A stretch of 64,000 bases of DNA from CAVTWS01 sp963732655 (GTDB taxonomy: Bacteria; Actinomycetota; Acidimicrobiia; Acidimicrobiales; SHLQ01). The notes beneath the pieces are model-generated. The model saw only the letters and a program-made list of their open reading frames with translations, was not told the DNA's origin and did no database searches. The DNA is taken from the NCBI GenBank assembly GCA_963732655.1, contig CAVTAI010000013.1, positions 558,001-622,000 on the forward strand. Direction: 5' to 3'. Shown in pieces: positions 8,885 to 17,078 of this stretch. The translations under genes were made by a program, and so were the position numbers. Position 1 is the stretch's first letter, and each line of letters begins with the position of its first letter.

Positions 8885-9184
8885 GTGACACTGCATGTCT
8901 GCGCTCTCGAGATCGAGCTGGTCCTTCCAGGGTGTCGCACCCTGAAGGACAAGCGCGCCCGGTTGCGTCCCATCCTGGATCGGGTGCGGCACCGTTTTGC
9001 GGTCGGGCTCGCCGAGGTCGACCGGCAGGACGACGTCCAGCAGGCCGTGCTGGCCTTCGCCGCGGTGTCCGGAACGATGGCCATGGTGGAGGAGGTGCTC
9101 GATGAGATCGAGCGCCTCGTCTGGGCCTCCGCCGATGTCGAGGTCGGTGCCGTGCACCGATTCTGGTTGGATACCGAGCGGTGA
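8885..9184 (+). CDS. ylxP: YlxP (DUF503) family protein
   Basis: 99 residues from GTG 8885. The pattern HVCALEIELVLPGCRTLKDK followed by RFAVGLAEVDRQDDVQQAVL is typical of DUF503/YlxP, a small protein usually encoded between infB and rbfA and implicated in ribosome-related function. It ends at 9184, and its last four bases overlap the next start (GTGA). In most genomes rbfA would follow directly. Here about 4.2 kb of unrelated genes separate them. Confidence 0.9.
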   Translation: MTLHVCALEIELVLPGCRTLKDKRARLRPILDRVRHRFAVGLAEVDRQDDVQQAVLAFAAVSGTMAMVEEVLDEIERLVWASADVEVGAVHRFWLDTER

Positions 9185-9531
9185 CGCTCGCTGAGGATGG
9201 CGTGTGGGTCGAGCATCACTTGGGCACGTTCCGTGGGCGGGAGGCGATCCGCGAGGCGATCATGTCGGTGATGGCCCAGGCCCCGACCGAGATGTACTTC
9301 CCGGTCGACTGGGTGCTGATCGACGGCTCGCGGGTCGTGTACTACCCGGCGCAATGTCTCCCCGATCCCGCGGGCGGGAGCGAGATCTACCGGTTCGGTT
9401 GTATCACGATCCTCGAGTACGCCGGGGACGGCCAGTTCTCCTACCAGGAGGACATCTACAACCCCCGCGAGGGCGAGGACATGTTCGGGCGCTGGATCGC
9501 CGCCGGTGGCCGCCTCCCCGGGGCCCCCTGA
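9181..9531 (+). CDS. SnoaL-like (NTF2-fold) protein, probably N-terminally truncated
   Basis: 116 residues. The segment AEDGVWVEHHLGTFRGREAI and the later FSYQEDIYNP match the central and C-terminal part of SnoaL-like NTF2-fold proteins. Family members normally have an extra N-terminal helix of about 30-40 residues (a GDW-like segment) before this point, and it is missing. The GTG start sits exactly on the ylxP stop, so the gene seems to have lost its 5' end when it was joined to ylxP. No catalytic function can be assigned. It is the first gene of the insertion that separates ylxP from rbfA. Confidence 0.6.
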   Translation: MTLAEDGVWVEHHLGTFRGREAIREAIMSVMAQAPTEMYFPVDWVLIDGSRVVYYPAQCLPDPAGGSEIYRFGCITILEYAGDGQFSYQEDIYNPREGEDMFGRWIAAGGRLPGAP

Positions 9532-9602
9532 GTTGCCGAGTCGTCGGCCCACCCCTCGAGGGTCGGCGAGATGCGGGCGCGTCTGCGTCGTACACTGAGT
9601 CG

Positions 9603-10803
9603 ATGGAGGAACCCGCCCCGGCAGCGTTGCGGCTCGAAGACGGTAGCGCTCCGGGATGTGCGAGCATTCCGGTACCAGGAGATCTCCCTCGCTCCCGGCG
9701 TGACCGTCCTGATCGGACGCAACGGGACCAACAAGACCACGCTCCTCCGGTGTATCGCGGTGAACCTCGCTGGTCCCGAGGACGGACAGGCACTGCTGTC
9801 GTTTCCTACGGGCGGGTTCGTCAGCGCCGGGGAAGACAAGGCGGACATCGTTCTGGGCACGACTGCGGGGCGGCGCCGAACACAGATTCAGCGGTGGGAC
9901 GGCGGCGAGCGACTCGGCCGTTCGACCAACCCAGGTGACAGCGGTTCCGTTTTCGTCTGTGGATACGGGGCGGGGCGGGGCGTCGTCGGCACCGATTCCG
10001 GGCGTGGTTACCGTCCGCTCGACGCCGTCACGTCGTTGTTCGACTACTCGCGGCCTCTCGTCGACCCGGAGCTGACCCTGCGTCGATTGCGTGACCATCT
10101 TGGTTCGGAGCGGTACCAACGGACGATCGCCGGTATCGGGCGTGTCCTCGGGCTCGGCCCCGATGACACGATTGAACTGCCCCGGGGCGGTGGCGTGTCC
10201 ATCACCGGTCCGGCGATCGGGGGCAGCATTCCGCTCACCGCGTGGGCCGACGGCTACCGGCTCACCTTCACGTGGTTGCTCGACCTCTACGGCTGGGCGC
10301 TCCAGGCCGATCGCATCGACGACGACGGCTACGTCGACGGAGTCGTGCTGATCGACGAGATCGACCAGCACCTTCACCCGGCCCTGCAGGCCGGCGTGGT
10401 CGCCCAGCTCTCGGATCTGCTGCCGACGACGCAGTTCGTCGTCACGACCCACAGCCCGTTGGTGGCGATCGGGGCGAAACCCGAACAGCTGGTCGTCCTC
10501 CACCGGGTCGACGACCACGTCGAAGTCCTTCCCCGCGTTCCCGACTATCGAACCTGGTCGGTCGAGGATCTGCTGACCGACGCTCGGTTGTTCGCGACCG
10601 CCGCCCATGCCCCGGAGATGATGAAGCAGCTCGAGTCGTACCAGGAGCTGGTGGCCAAGGGCCCTGACGCCCGCGATGACGCCGAGGACAGCGAGCTCCG
10701 TCGTCTGGCGAAAGAAGTCCAGGGGGTCGAACTCCCGCCCGTGATCGAGTCCCGAAAGGACGAGGCCGACGCCACGTTCCGGCGGTTGATGGCCGAGTCT
10801 TAG
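9603..10803 (+). CDS. ptuA: PtuA-like AAA ATPase of a Septu-type defence pair, frameshifted near its start
   Basis: A RecF/OLD-like ATPase, about 400 residues. It has a P-loop IGRNGTNKTTLL, Walker B VVLIDEIDQHLHPALQ and the H-loop VTTHSPLVAIG, as in the AAA_15/AAA_21 ATPases of Septu systems. The P-loop has Asn where Gly normally precedes Lys-Thr. The expected start is ATG 9603 (MEEPAPAALRLED), but that frame must shift at about 9647 (an extra G in GACGGTAG) to continue as VALRDVRAFRYQEISL. Read literally, the open frame can start at ATG 9571 or GTG 9658. The HNH gene begins four bases after the stop. In Septu the ATPase is thought to control the partner nuclease. Confidence 0.75.
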
Positions 10804-10807
10804 CGTC

Positions 10808-11569
10808 GTGATCCGGTATCCGCGCCGTCGAGTCGATGAGCAGGGCCGACCGGTCGAGCCCGACGGGGCCTGGTTCGCCTCGGCCGCGGCCCGGACGTCG
10901 GTCGCCAAGCAGCAGAAGGCGAACCACAAGGCGGATGCCGGTGTGTATCACCACGATCAGGTGCACGCCGCCCTCGAGAAGCTGTTCCACCTCAAGTGCG
11001 TGTACTGCGAATCGAAGCCCGCCGCCTCTGCGGATTGGGATGTCGAGCACTTCCGACCCAAGTCGCACTACTACTGGCTGACCTACGAGTGGACGAACCT
11101 CTACCTGTCGTGTGCCCACTGCAATCAGGCGCGTCGAGATCGACCGATGTGGGACGATCCGGCGTGGGGACCGTCCGCCGGCAAACTCGACCAGTTCCCG
11201 CTCTCCGGTTCGTACCGGGCGATCAAACACGGCGACAGCCTCTCGAAGGAAGGCCGGCTGCTGCTCGACCCCTGCGCCGACCAACCGGATCGTCACCTGA
11301 CCTTCGACGCCACGGGCAGCGCCGTGGCGCTGGCCGGGAGCAGGAAGGCGAAGCCGTCGATCGAGGTGTTCAACCTCAACCGAAAGCGCCTGCGAGATCG
11401 TCGGCGTGAGCTGGCCGAGGCGCACCTGGTGACCATCCGGGCGTACCTCGGATCTCACCCTCTGGCGACGATCTTGCACAACCTGGTCAACGCCCACGGC
11501 ACGGACGCGAGCGAACATGCGGGCGTCGCGCGAGCCATCGCCCGCGATCCCGTGGCCTTCGGTTTGTGA
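10808..11569 (+). CDS. ptuB: PtuB-like HNH endonuclease of a Septu-type defence pair
   Basis: 253 residues from GTG 10808, immediately after the ATPase. The HNH core is well formed: CVYC at 64-67, DVEHFRPKS at 78-86 (catalytic His81), then WTNLYLSCAHCNQARRD with Cys102, Cys105 and Asn106. This spacing, and the FPL segment about 20 residues later, match the TIGR02646/PtuB family. PtuB is the nuclease effector of Septu and of some retrons. No reverse transcriptase or msr-like element is adjacent, so a plain two-gene Septu is the better reading. Predicted role: DNA cleavage during phage infection. Confidence 0.82.
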   Translation: MIRYPRRRVDEQGRPVEPDGAWFASAAARTSVAKQQKANHKADAGVYHHDQVHAALEKLFHLKCVYCESKPAASADWDVEHFRPKSHYYWLTYEWTNLYLSCAHCNQARRDRPMWDDPAWGPSAGKLDQFPLSGSYRAIKHGDSLSKEGRLLLDPCADQPDRHLTFDATGSAVALAGSRKAKPSIEVFNLNRKRLRDRRRELAEAHLVTIRAYLGSHPLATILHNLVNAHGTDASEHAGVARAIARDPVAFGL

Positions 11570-11596
11570 TCAACCCCACTTGTCGCACGGGCAACG

Positions 11597-12238
11597 TCAG
11601 CTCGACGATCCGAGGTAGGTGAGCACGGCGAGCACCCGCCGGTGCTCGGTGTCGCTCGCCGGCAGGTCGAGTTTGGCGAGGATCGAGGTGATGTGCTTTT
11701 CCACTGCGCCGTCGCTCACCACCAGCTTCCGGGCGATCCCTGTGTTTGATAGCCCTTCGGCCATCAGCGCCAGCACCTCGCGCTCGCGAGGGGTGAGCGA
11801 GGAGAGCGGCTCGGCTCGACGTGAGCGGACGAGGAGTTGGGCGACCACCTCGGGGTCGAGGGCAGTGCCGCCGTTGGCCACCCGTCGGCAGGCCGACACG
11901 AACTCGGACACCTCGGCCACCCGCTCCTTGAGGAGGTAGCCCACGCCCACCGTGCTGCCGCCGAGCACCTCGGTGGCAAAGCGCTCCTCCACGTACTGCG
12001 ACAGCACCAGCACCGGGGTACCCGGTCGGGCCCGGCGCAGTGCCACGGCGGCCCGGACGCCTTCGTCGGTGAACGTGGGCGGGAGCCGCACGTCGACGAT
12101 GACGAGGTCGGGATCGTGCTCGGCCACGGTGTCGAGCAATGGGCCGGGGTCGCCCAGGGCGGCCACGACCTCGGCATCGTGCTCGGCCAGGATGCGGGTG
12201 AGGCCCTCGCGCAGCAGCACGGAGTCCTCGACGATCAC
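11597..12238 (-). CDS. NarL/LuxR-type response regulator
   Basis: 213 residues from GTG 12238. Receiver domain: VEDSVLLREGL at the start, phosphoacceptor Asp in DLVIVDVRLPPTFTDEG, and the Lys of GYLLKERVAE. A C-terminal LuxR-type HTH follows: SLTPREREVLALMAEGLSNT, then VSDGAVEKHITSILAKL. It is a DNA-binding regulator that should pair with a NarL-type histidine kinase. The start is uncertain. The open frame continues upstream into a fragment of a kinase ATPase domain with no stop, and the GTG used lies right at that junction. Normal family length is about 210-220, which this start gives. Confidence 0.8.
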   Translation of the reverse strand: MIVEDSVLLREGLTRILAEHDAEVVAALGDPGPLLDTVAEHDPDLVIVDVRLPPTFTDEGVRAAVALRRARPGTPVLVLSQYVEERFATEVLGGSTVGVGYLLKERVAEVSEFVSACRRVANGGTALDPEVVAQLLVRSRRAEPLSSLTPREREVLALMAEGLSNTGIARKLVVSDGAVEKHITSILAKLDLPASDTEHRRVLAVLTYLGSSS

Positions 12239-12914
12239 GAAGTAGGCGGCCGTCTCGATCGTGGCCGGGGGTCGGCGGTCGAGACGGATGTCGACGTCTA
12301 CGGGCACGGTGCTGCGGGCCGCGACCGAGGAGACGGCGGCGTCGAGGCCCCGGTCGGAGGAGGACGAGGCCGACCGCTCCGGCACCGAGCGCCATGAGCA
12401 CCCGCAGCCAAGTGTCCGGGTGGTTGCCCTCGCCGAACTCGTAGAAGCTGTCACCAGCCAGGGCGGCGACGCCGTCGGCGATCGGCGCAGCAGCGAGCGC
12501 GACCGTGACGCTCCACAGCACCACCGTCACCGTGAACGTGGCGATGCCCACCGGCAGGGCGACGAGGCCGAACAGCAGACCCCGCCATCCGGCAGGATCG
12601 GACATGGCCAGCCAGGCGCGGCGCCACCACGAGGTGTCGGTGGGTCGGGTGTCGAACGCCGGCAGCGTGGTGCACAGGAAGACCCGGGCGCGCCACCGTT
12701 CGACGGCACCGATCCAGCGGCCCACGAAGGTCACGGTCAGGGCCAGGAGCGGGAGCCCGATGAGCGTGACGATCATCCCGCCAGCGACCGACAGGAGCGC
12801 GACCACCACCGTGAACCACGTGACGCCGAAGGCCAGGTCGAGCAGGAGATGACCGGTCGTGCGCCAGGTGCGGGCCTGGGCCAGGGGAGCGAACCATCTG
12901 GTCACCGATCCCAT
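12239..12914 (-). pseudogene. remnant of a NarL-type sensor histidine kinase
   Basis: From ATG 12914 the first about 180 residues form a membrane sensor domain: LLDLAFGVTWFTVVVALLSV, the helix pair VTLIGLPLLALTVTFVG, then LFGLVALPVGIATFTVTVVL. This matches the putative sensor domain of actinobacterial NarL-type kinases. Around 12350 the frame changes and only about 38 residues of a kinase C-terminus remain (RGLDAAVSSVAARSTVP, then PATIETAAYFV), the start of an HATPase domain. That runs straight into the response regulator. The dimerisation helices with the phosphorylated His and the ATP-binding N, G1 and G2 boxes are absent, so no functional kinase can be made. Confidence 0.7.
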
Positions 12915-13165
12915 TGTGGGCCTCTGGTGAGGGCGGCCAGCAACCCGGTTCCGCCCACGCAGCCCGAGAGGAAGGGTCCGGGTGAGGAGGCAACGAGGTG
13001 AAGGAACGTTCGGACGATCTCCAACGCGAGCATGGGTACAGCGTGACGGTGACCGGCGGGCGAGCCCATCCGGAGACCTGGCGTCTTCAGGGTGGGGTTG
13101 TCCCTACCGTGCCGATCGCCCGCTACCGTGGTCCCAGCCCGCAGCACCGGTGGAGGAAGCGAACC

Positions 13166-13414
13166 ATGGCCAAGAGCCTCGAAGAAGCCCGTAGCCGTCT
13201 CGACGATGAATTCGGCCAGGTGCGCCGCAACTTCGACAACATCCACAAGCGCCTCGACGAGGTCGAGAAGGCGGGACCCGAGGATGATCTCTCGGGCCTA
13301 CTCAAGAAGCTCGAGGAAGCGGTGAACGAGGTGCGCACCGGTGGACTCATGGGCCACGGCGCCAACGGCCACAAGCGGGCCCGCGACGAATATCTGAAGC
13401 TCAAGCAGGGATGA
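13166..13414 (+). CDS. small coiled-coil protein, unknown function
   Basis: 82 residues; ATG 13166 follows TGGAGGAAGCG with ideal spacing. The sequence is highly charged, with heptad-like patterning (LDDEFGQVRRNFDNIHKRLD, then LKKLEEAVNEVR) that predicts a coiled coil for roughly residues 5-60. It ends in a basic tail (HKRARDEYLKLKQG). I do not recognise a family. It lies 7 bases before the rbfA start on the same strand, so it probably belongs to the rbfA-truB operon and may carry that operon's promoter upstream. Confidence 0.7.
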   Translation: MAKSLEEARSRLDDEFGQVRRNFDNIHKRLDEVEKAGPEDDLSGLLKKLEEAVNEVRTGGLMGHGANGHKRARDEYLKLKQG

Positions 13415-13421
13415 TCGGTCG

Positions 13422-13856
13422 GTGAACACCCGTCGCCGACGAGGTCACCGGCCGCCGTCGCGAGCGGGATTCGACCGCGTCGATCGCCTGAACGAGCTGT
13501 TGCGCGAGATCGTCGCGGAGGAGCTCGTGCGCATCGGCGACGAACGTCTGGAGTGGGTCACCATCACCGACGTGCGTACCGACAAGGAGCTCTCGCAGGC
13601 CTCGGTGTACTTCACGGCGCTCGATGGTGCTGAGGGCGATCCCGAGATCGCCGCCGCGCTCGGCCAGCACCGGGTGCAGATCCAGTCGGCGATCGGTCGG
13701 CAGACCCGCCTGCGCCGGGTCCCGCCGCTGGTGTTCCACCCCGATACCGTCGCCCGTTCGGCTGAGCGCATCGACGGCATCCTCGCCGGCCTCAATCTGG
13801 CTGTCGAGCCGTCCGCCACCTCGGCCGACGAACCGGCCGACCCGGGCGACGACTGA
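13422..13856 (+). CDS. rbfA: 30S ribosome-binding factor RbfA
   Basis: 144 residues from GTG 13422. RbfA is a KH-fold protein needed for late 16S rRNA maturation. Visible family features are DRVDRLNELLREIVAEEL near the start, WVTITDVRTDKELSQASVYF in the centre, and RTRLRRVPPLVFHPDT-like spacing (QTRLRRVPPLVFHPDT) followed by AERIDGIL. A 20-residue acidic tail ends the protein. It lies directly upstream of truB (3-base gap), the usual order. Confidence 0.93.
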   Translation: MNTRRRRGHRPPSRAGFDRVDRLNELLREIVAEELVRIGDERLEWVTITDVRTDKELSQASVYFTALDGAEGDPEIAAALGQHRVQIQSAIGRQTRLRRVPPLVFHPDTVARSAERIDGILAGLNLAVEPSATSADEPADPGDD

Positions 13857-13859
13857 CCG

Positions 13860-14744
13860 GTGGGGAGGCGGGGCCGCGACGGTGGCGTCGATGGGTTCCT
13901 GGTGGTCGACAAGCCGGCCGGGATGACCTCTCATGACGTGGTCGCACATGTCCGGCGCGCGCTCGGCACGAGCCGGGTGGGGCATGCCGGCACGCTCGAC
14001 CCTGATGCGACCGGCGTGTTGCTCGTCGGTGTGGGGCGGGCCACCCGTCTCATGCGCTACATGACGGCGTTGCCCAAGTCGTATGTCGGTCAGATCGTTC
14101 TCGGCGTGGCCACCTCGACGCTCGACGCTGCCGGCGAGGTCACCGCCATCTACGACATGAGCGGCGTCGGGCTCGACGACGTGCGGGCGGCCGCCGCGGG
14201 CTTCGAAGGCGACATCTTGCAGATCCCGCCCATGGTGAGCGCCATCAAGGTCGGTGGTCGGCGCCTCCACGAGCTCGCCCGTGAAGGCGTGGAGATCGAC
14301 CGTGAGCCGCGGCCGGTCACCGTGCACCGGATCGCGGTCGAGCCGACCGACAACCCGCTCGTGTTCGATCTGTCCGTCGACTGCTCCTCGGGGACCTACA
14401 TCCGTTCCCTGGCCGCCGACATCGGTCAGGCACTCGGCGGCGGTGCCCACCTTCGGGCGTTACGGCGCACGGCGATCGGCTCGTTCCGCGTCGAGGCGGC
14501 CTGCCCGCTCGACGCGCTGGAGCTTCGTCCCATGGCCGAGGCGTTGGGTCACCTCGACAAAGTGACGGTCGAGGCTGACCTGGCGGCGTCGGTCGCCAAC
14601 GGTCGTGCGTTGGACGAGCTGCCCGGTGCCGAGGGCGAGGGGCCCTGGCTCGTCGTCGACGTCGAGGGTGAGGTGCGAGCCGTCTACGAGCGCTCACCCG
14701 GTGGAGGAGTGCGCCCAGACCTCGTCGTGCCGCCCCGCGGCTGA
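13860..14744 (+). CDS. truB: tRNA pseudouridine(55) synthase TruB
   Basis: 294 residues from GTG 13860. TruB converts U55 of the tRNA T-loop to pseudouridine. The catalytic segment GHAGTLDPDATGVLLVGVG contains the essential Asp in the TLDPDATG motif. The N-terminus has GFLVVDKPAGMTSHDVV, and the later KSYVGQIVLGVATSTLDAAG, QIPPMVSAIKVGGRRLHELA and SSGTYIRSLAADIG are all family motifs. The C-terminal PUA-like region is present. It sits in the rbfA-truB-ribF run. Confidence 0.96.
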   Translation: MGRRGRDGGVDGFLVVDKPAGMTSHDVVAHVRRALGTSRVGHAGTLDPDATGVLLVGVGRATRLMRYMTALPKSYVGQIVLGVATSTLDAAGEVTAIYDMSGVGLDDVRAAAAGFEGDILQIPPMVSAIKVGGRRLHELAREGVEIDREPRPVTVHRIAVEPTDNPLVFDLSVDCSSGTYIRSLAADIGQALGGGAHLRALRRTAIGSFRVEAACPLDALELRPMAEALGHLDKVTVEADLAASVANGRALDELPGAEGEGPWLVVDVEGEVRAVYERSPGGGVRPDLVVPPRG

Positions 14745-14806
14745 AGGGGGGGTCGTGCCGCCCCGAGGCCGAGGACCTGGCCGGGCCTCAGTTACCATGG
14801 AGAACC

Positions 14807-15760
14807 ATGCGTATCCATCGTGAGGACGGCACGGTCGAGCCCATCAGTCGTCGTACGGCGGTGTCGATTGGCGCCTACGACGGCGTCCATCGCGGGCACC
14901 AGCTCCTCCTCCAGCAGTTGCGGGCGATGGCGACCGTTCAGGATCTCGACACGGTCGTCGTGACGTTCGATCAGCATCCCGCCCGTGTCGTGCGCCCCGA
15001 ATCGGCGCCGCTCCTGCTCACCGATCTCGACCAGAAGCTGGAACTGCTGGCCTCGACGGGCGTGGATCACACCTTGGTGCTCAAGTTCGACGCGGTGCGG
15101 GCCCAGGAGAGCGCGTCCGACTTCGTGACAGAGGTGTTGGTGGAGCGGCTCGGGGCGAAGCTGGTCGTGGTCGGAGAGGACTTCCACTTCGGCCACCAGC
15201 GCCAGGGCAACGTCGCCCTCCTCGACGAGATGGGCGCCCGGTACGGTTTCGAGGTTCTGGGCAAAGGGCTCATGGACATGGCGGGGAACCGGGCTCGTGA
15301 TCACGAGCAGGTGTCGTCGACGGCGATCCGGCGCGCGTTGGCTCATGGTGAGCTCGAGGCAGCCAACGCCATGCTCACGCGCCCCTACGAGGTGCGTGGA
15401 GTGGTGAGTCGGGGCGATCAGCGAGGTCGCACGATCGGATTCCCGACCGCCAACGTGACCGTTCCGCCGAGCATCTTGCTCCCCGCCGACGCCGTCTACG
15501 CCGGGTGGTACGAGCGAGCGGATGGGACCATCTACCCGACCGCCATCTCGGTCGGCACGCGGCCCACGTTCTATGACACCCACGGGGCGCTGCTCGTCGA
15601 GGCGCACCTCATGGACTTCGACGGCGACCTGTACGACGAGCCCGCCAAGGTGCGGTTCGTCCAGCAGATCCGGCTGAACCGGAAGATGTCGGGGCTCGAC
15701 GAGCTCAAGGCGCAACTCCAGCTCGACGTCGCTCAGTGCCGAACCATCCTCGGCGGGTAG
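14807..15760 (+). CDS. ribF: bifunctional riboflavin kinase/FAD synthetase RibF
   Basis: 317 residues from ATG 14807. It phosphorylates riboflavin to FMN and adenylates FMN to FAD. The N-terminal nucleotidyltransferase half shows SIGAYDGVHRGHQLLL (the GxFDGVHxGH-type motif, with Tyr for Phe), VTFDQHPARV and VGEDFHFGHQRQGN, then SSTAIRRAL. The C-terminal kinase half shows RGRTIGFPTANVT with the conserved PTAN and later RFVQQIRLNRKM. In many actinobacteria rpsO and pnp follow here, but in this window they are 47 kb downstream. Confidence 0.96.
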   Translation: MRIHREDGTVEPISRRTAVSIGAYDGVHRGHQLLLQQLRAMATVQDLDTVVVTFDQHPARVVRPESAPLLLTDLDQKLELLASTGVDHTLVLKFDAVRAQESASDFVTEVLVERLGAKLVVVGEDFHFGHQRQGNVALLDEMGARYGFEVLGKGLMDMAGNRARDHEQVSSTAIRRALAHGELEAANAMLTRPYEVRGVVSRGDQRGRTIGFPTANVTVPPSILLPADAVYAGWYERADGTIYPTAISVGTRPTFYDTHGALLVEAHLMDFDGDLYDEPAKVRFVQQIRLNRKMSGLDELKAQLQLDVAQCRTILGG

Positions 15761-16006
15761 TGAGCCGGCTCGAGTCGGGCGCGAAAGGTGACGGTCGGTC
15801 TCTGTGTCGGGTGTCGACGGCCTCGTGTGGTTTTCGCCTCGGTCAGAATGTCCCCAACTTTCTGAGCGAGGCGAACCTCGAACGGGCGAGGGGAACCTCT
15901 CGGTCGTCCTGCTGACCGGCGACCACTGCGTCTTGACGCGCCGCGGACGGGAGCGAGATCGGGGGACCCGGGTCTGTCTGTCACTGCTCGTCGGCAAGAT
16001 CGTGCC

Positions 16007-16402
16007 ATGAACGCAGAACAGCATCGTGCCCGGCACGAAGAACAGCATCGTGCCCGGCACGAAGAAGTCGTGAACAACGTCGACTTCCGTCGATTGGTGC
16101 TCGGCCTGCTCCTGCGATCGGAGCGGTCGATGTCCATTTCGGAGCTCGTCGATGCCGTTCGTGTCGTGAAAGTGAGGACGCTGAACGTGGGACGGGGCAC
16201 TCCCGATGGCAGCCGCACCGTGAACAAGAGGGTGGCGGACCTGCTCGACTACCAGCGGCGTCTCGGCCGGGTCCGTCGTACGGCTCGTGGTCGCTATCAG
16301 GCCGTTCCGTCGGCCTTCAGCCCGTCGATGCGGTGGCGCTGCCTTCATTGGCGACGGTCCCAGGAGCACGAGTCCATCCGTCGTCGGGCTGGACGGGTCT
16401 GA
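16007..16402 (+). CDS. hypothetical protein, possible winged-helix
   Basis: 131 residues from ATG 16007. Residues 20-100 (DFRRLVLGLLLRSERSMSIS, then ELVDAVRVVKVRTLNVGRG, TVNKRVADLLDYQRRLGRVR) have the helix pattern of a small winged-helix DNA-binding domain, but I recognise no family. The N-terminus contains an eight-residue tandem duplication caused by a 24-base DNA repeat. The last about 30 residues are Arg/Trp-rich and look like a shifted reading frame. The preceding gap (15761-16006) shows no other gene. Confidence that it is expressed is moderate. Confidence 0.45.
   Translation: MNAEQHRARHEEQHRARHEEVVNNVDFRRLVLGLLLRSERSMSISELVDAVRVVKVRTLNVGRGTPDGSRTVNKRVADLLDYQRRLGRVRRTARGRYQAVPSAFSPSMRWRCLHWRRSQEHESIRRRAGRV
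16017..16064 (+). repeat. 24-bp perfect tandem duplication
   Basis: Two adjacent identical 24-base copies (AACAGCATCGTGCCCGGCAC plus GAAG). Each contains the inverted repeat CGTGC-CCG-GCACG. The unit is in frame and duplicates HRARHEEQ at the start of the hypothetical protein. Confidence 0.9.
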
Positions 16403-16435
16403 GCGGGCGAGTCGGAACGGCACTACGTTCACCTC

Positions 16436-17055
16436 ATGCTGGTCTTCCTTCGGCACGGGCGCACGCCCAACAACGCCAATGCCCTGCTCCAGGGCCAGGA
16501 GGACTCGCCGCTCGACGACGTCGGCTTCGAACAGGCGCGCCGCGCCGGGGATTTCCTGCGTCGGGACTTCGCGATCGACCGGGTGCTCACCTCCCAACTG
16601 ACCCGTACGAAGCAGAGCACGCGGAGGCGGCGGGGCTCGGCGGTCTGCCCGGTCACGTCGACGACCGCTGGGCCGAGATCAACTTCGGCGAGTACGACCT
16701 GCGGTCCCAGCGCGAGGTGATGGCTGAGCTGGGAAGCCGCTGGGCCGCTGACATCGAGTACGAGCCGGCGGGCGGGGAGTCAATGGGCGCGGTCTTTCGA
16801 CGGGTGTCGGCGGCGTGCGAGGAGCTCCGGTTCGCCGTCGACGGCGAGACGGTGCTCGTCGTCACCCACGCCACGCCCATCAAAGCCGCGGCCGTCTGGG
16901 CCTTGGGCGGAACGGCCGACATGATGATGCGGCTCCGGGTGTCGCTGGCCTCGGTCACCGTCATCGATCGTGGTCCCGGCGGGCTGCTGCTGTCCTCGTT
17001 CAATGACGTCCGCCACCTCGTCGACCCACCGGCGTCTGCACCGACTATGGTCTGA
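16436..17055 (+). pseudogene. histidine phosphatase (phosphoglycerate mutase-like), one-base frameshift
   Basis: The N-terminus from ATG 16436 carries the catalytic signature VFLRHGRTPNNANALLQGQE and continues to RVLTSQLTRTKQ. Near 16620 (AGCACGCGGAGG) one base is missing and the protein resumes in another frame as AEAAGLGGLPGHVDDRWAEI, with the second histidine in VLVVTHATPIKAAA. Adding one base gives 206 residues, the normal size. All active-site residues are present (RHG, the Glu of INFGEYD, and the distal His), so the product would be functional apart from the shift. Its last codons overlap the operator at 17047-17059. Confidence 0.85.
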
Positions 17056-17059
17056 CCAT
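17047..17059. promoter_or_regulatory. palindromic GntR/FadR-type operator
   Basis: ATGGTC-T-GACCAT, a perfect 13-base palindrome, sits 20 bases before the VOC gene at 17079. It contains TGGT-N3-ACCA, the consensus of FadR-subfamily GntR operators, and a FadR-type GntR regulator is the next gene. The same palindrome followed by the same CGGACCA recurs at 58954. Confidence 0.7.
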
Positions 17060-17078
17060 CGGACCAGGGGGTCGCTCC

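Noticed and set aside
6003..8891. A 962-codon open frame on the reverse strand across infB
   Set aside because: It is antisense to a well-recognised IF-2 and has the composition of a GC-rich shadow frame, with no domain.
9603..11569. Retron (Ec78-like) instead of Septu
   Set aside because: Retron relatives also use PtuA/PtuB, but no reverse transcriptase gene or structured msr/msd region is adjacent.
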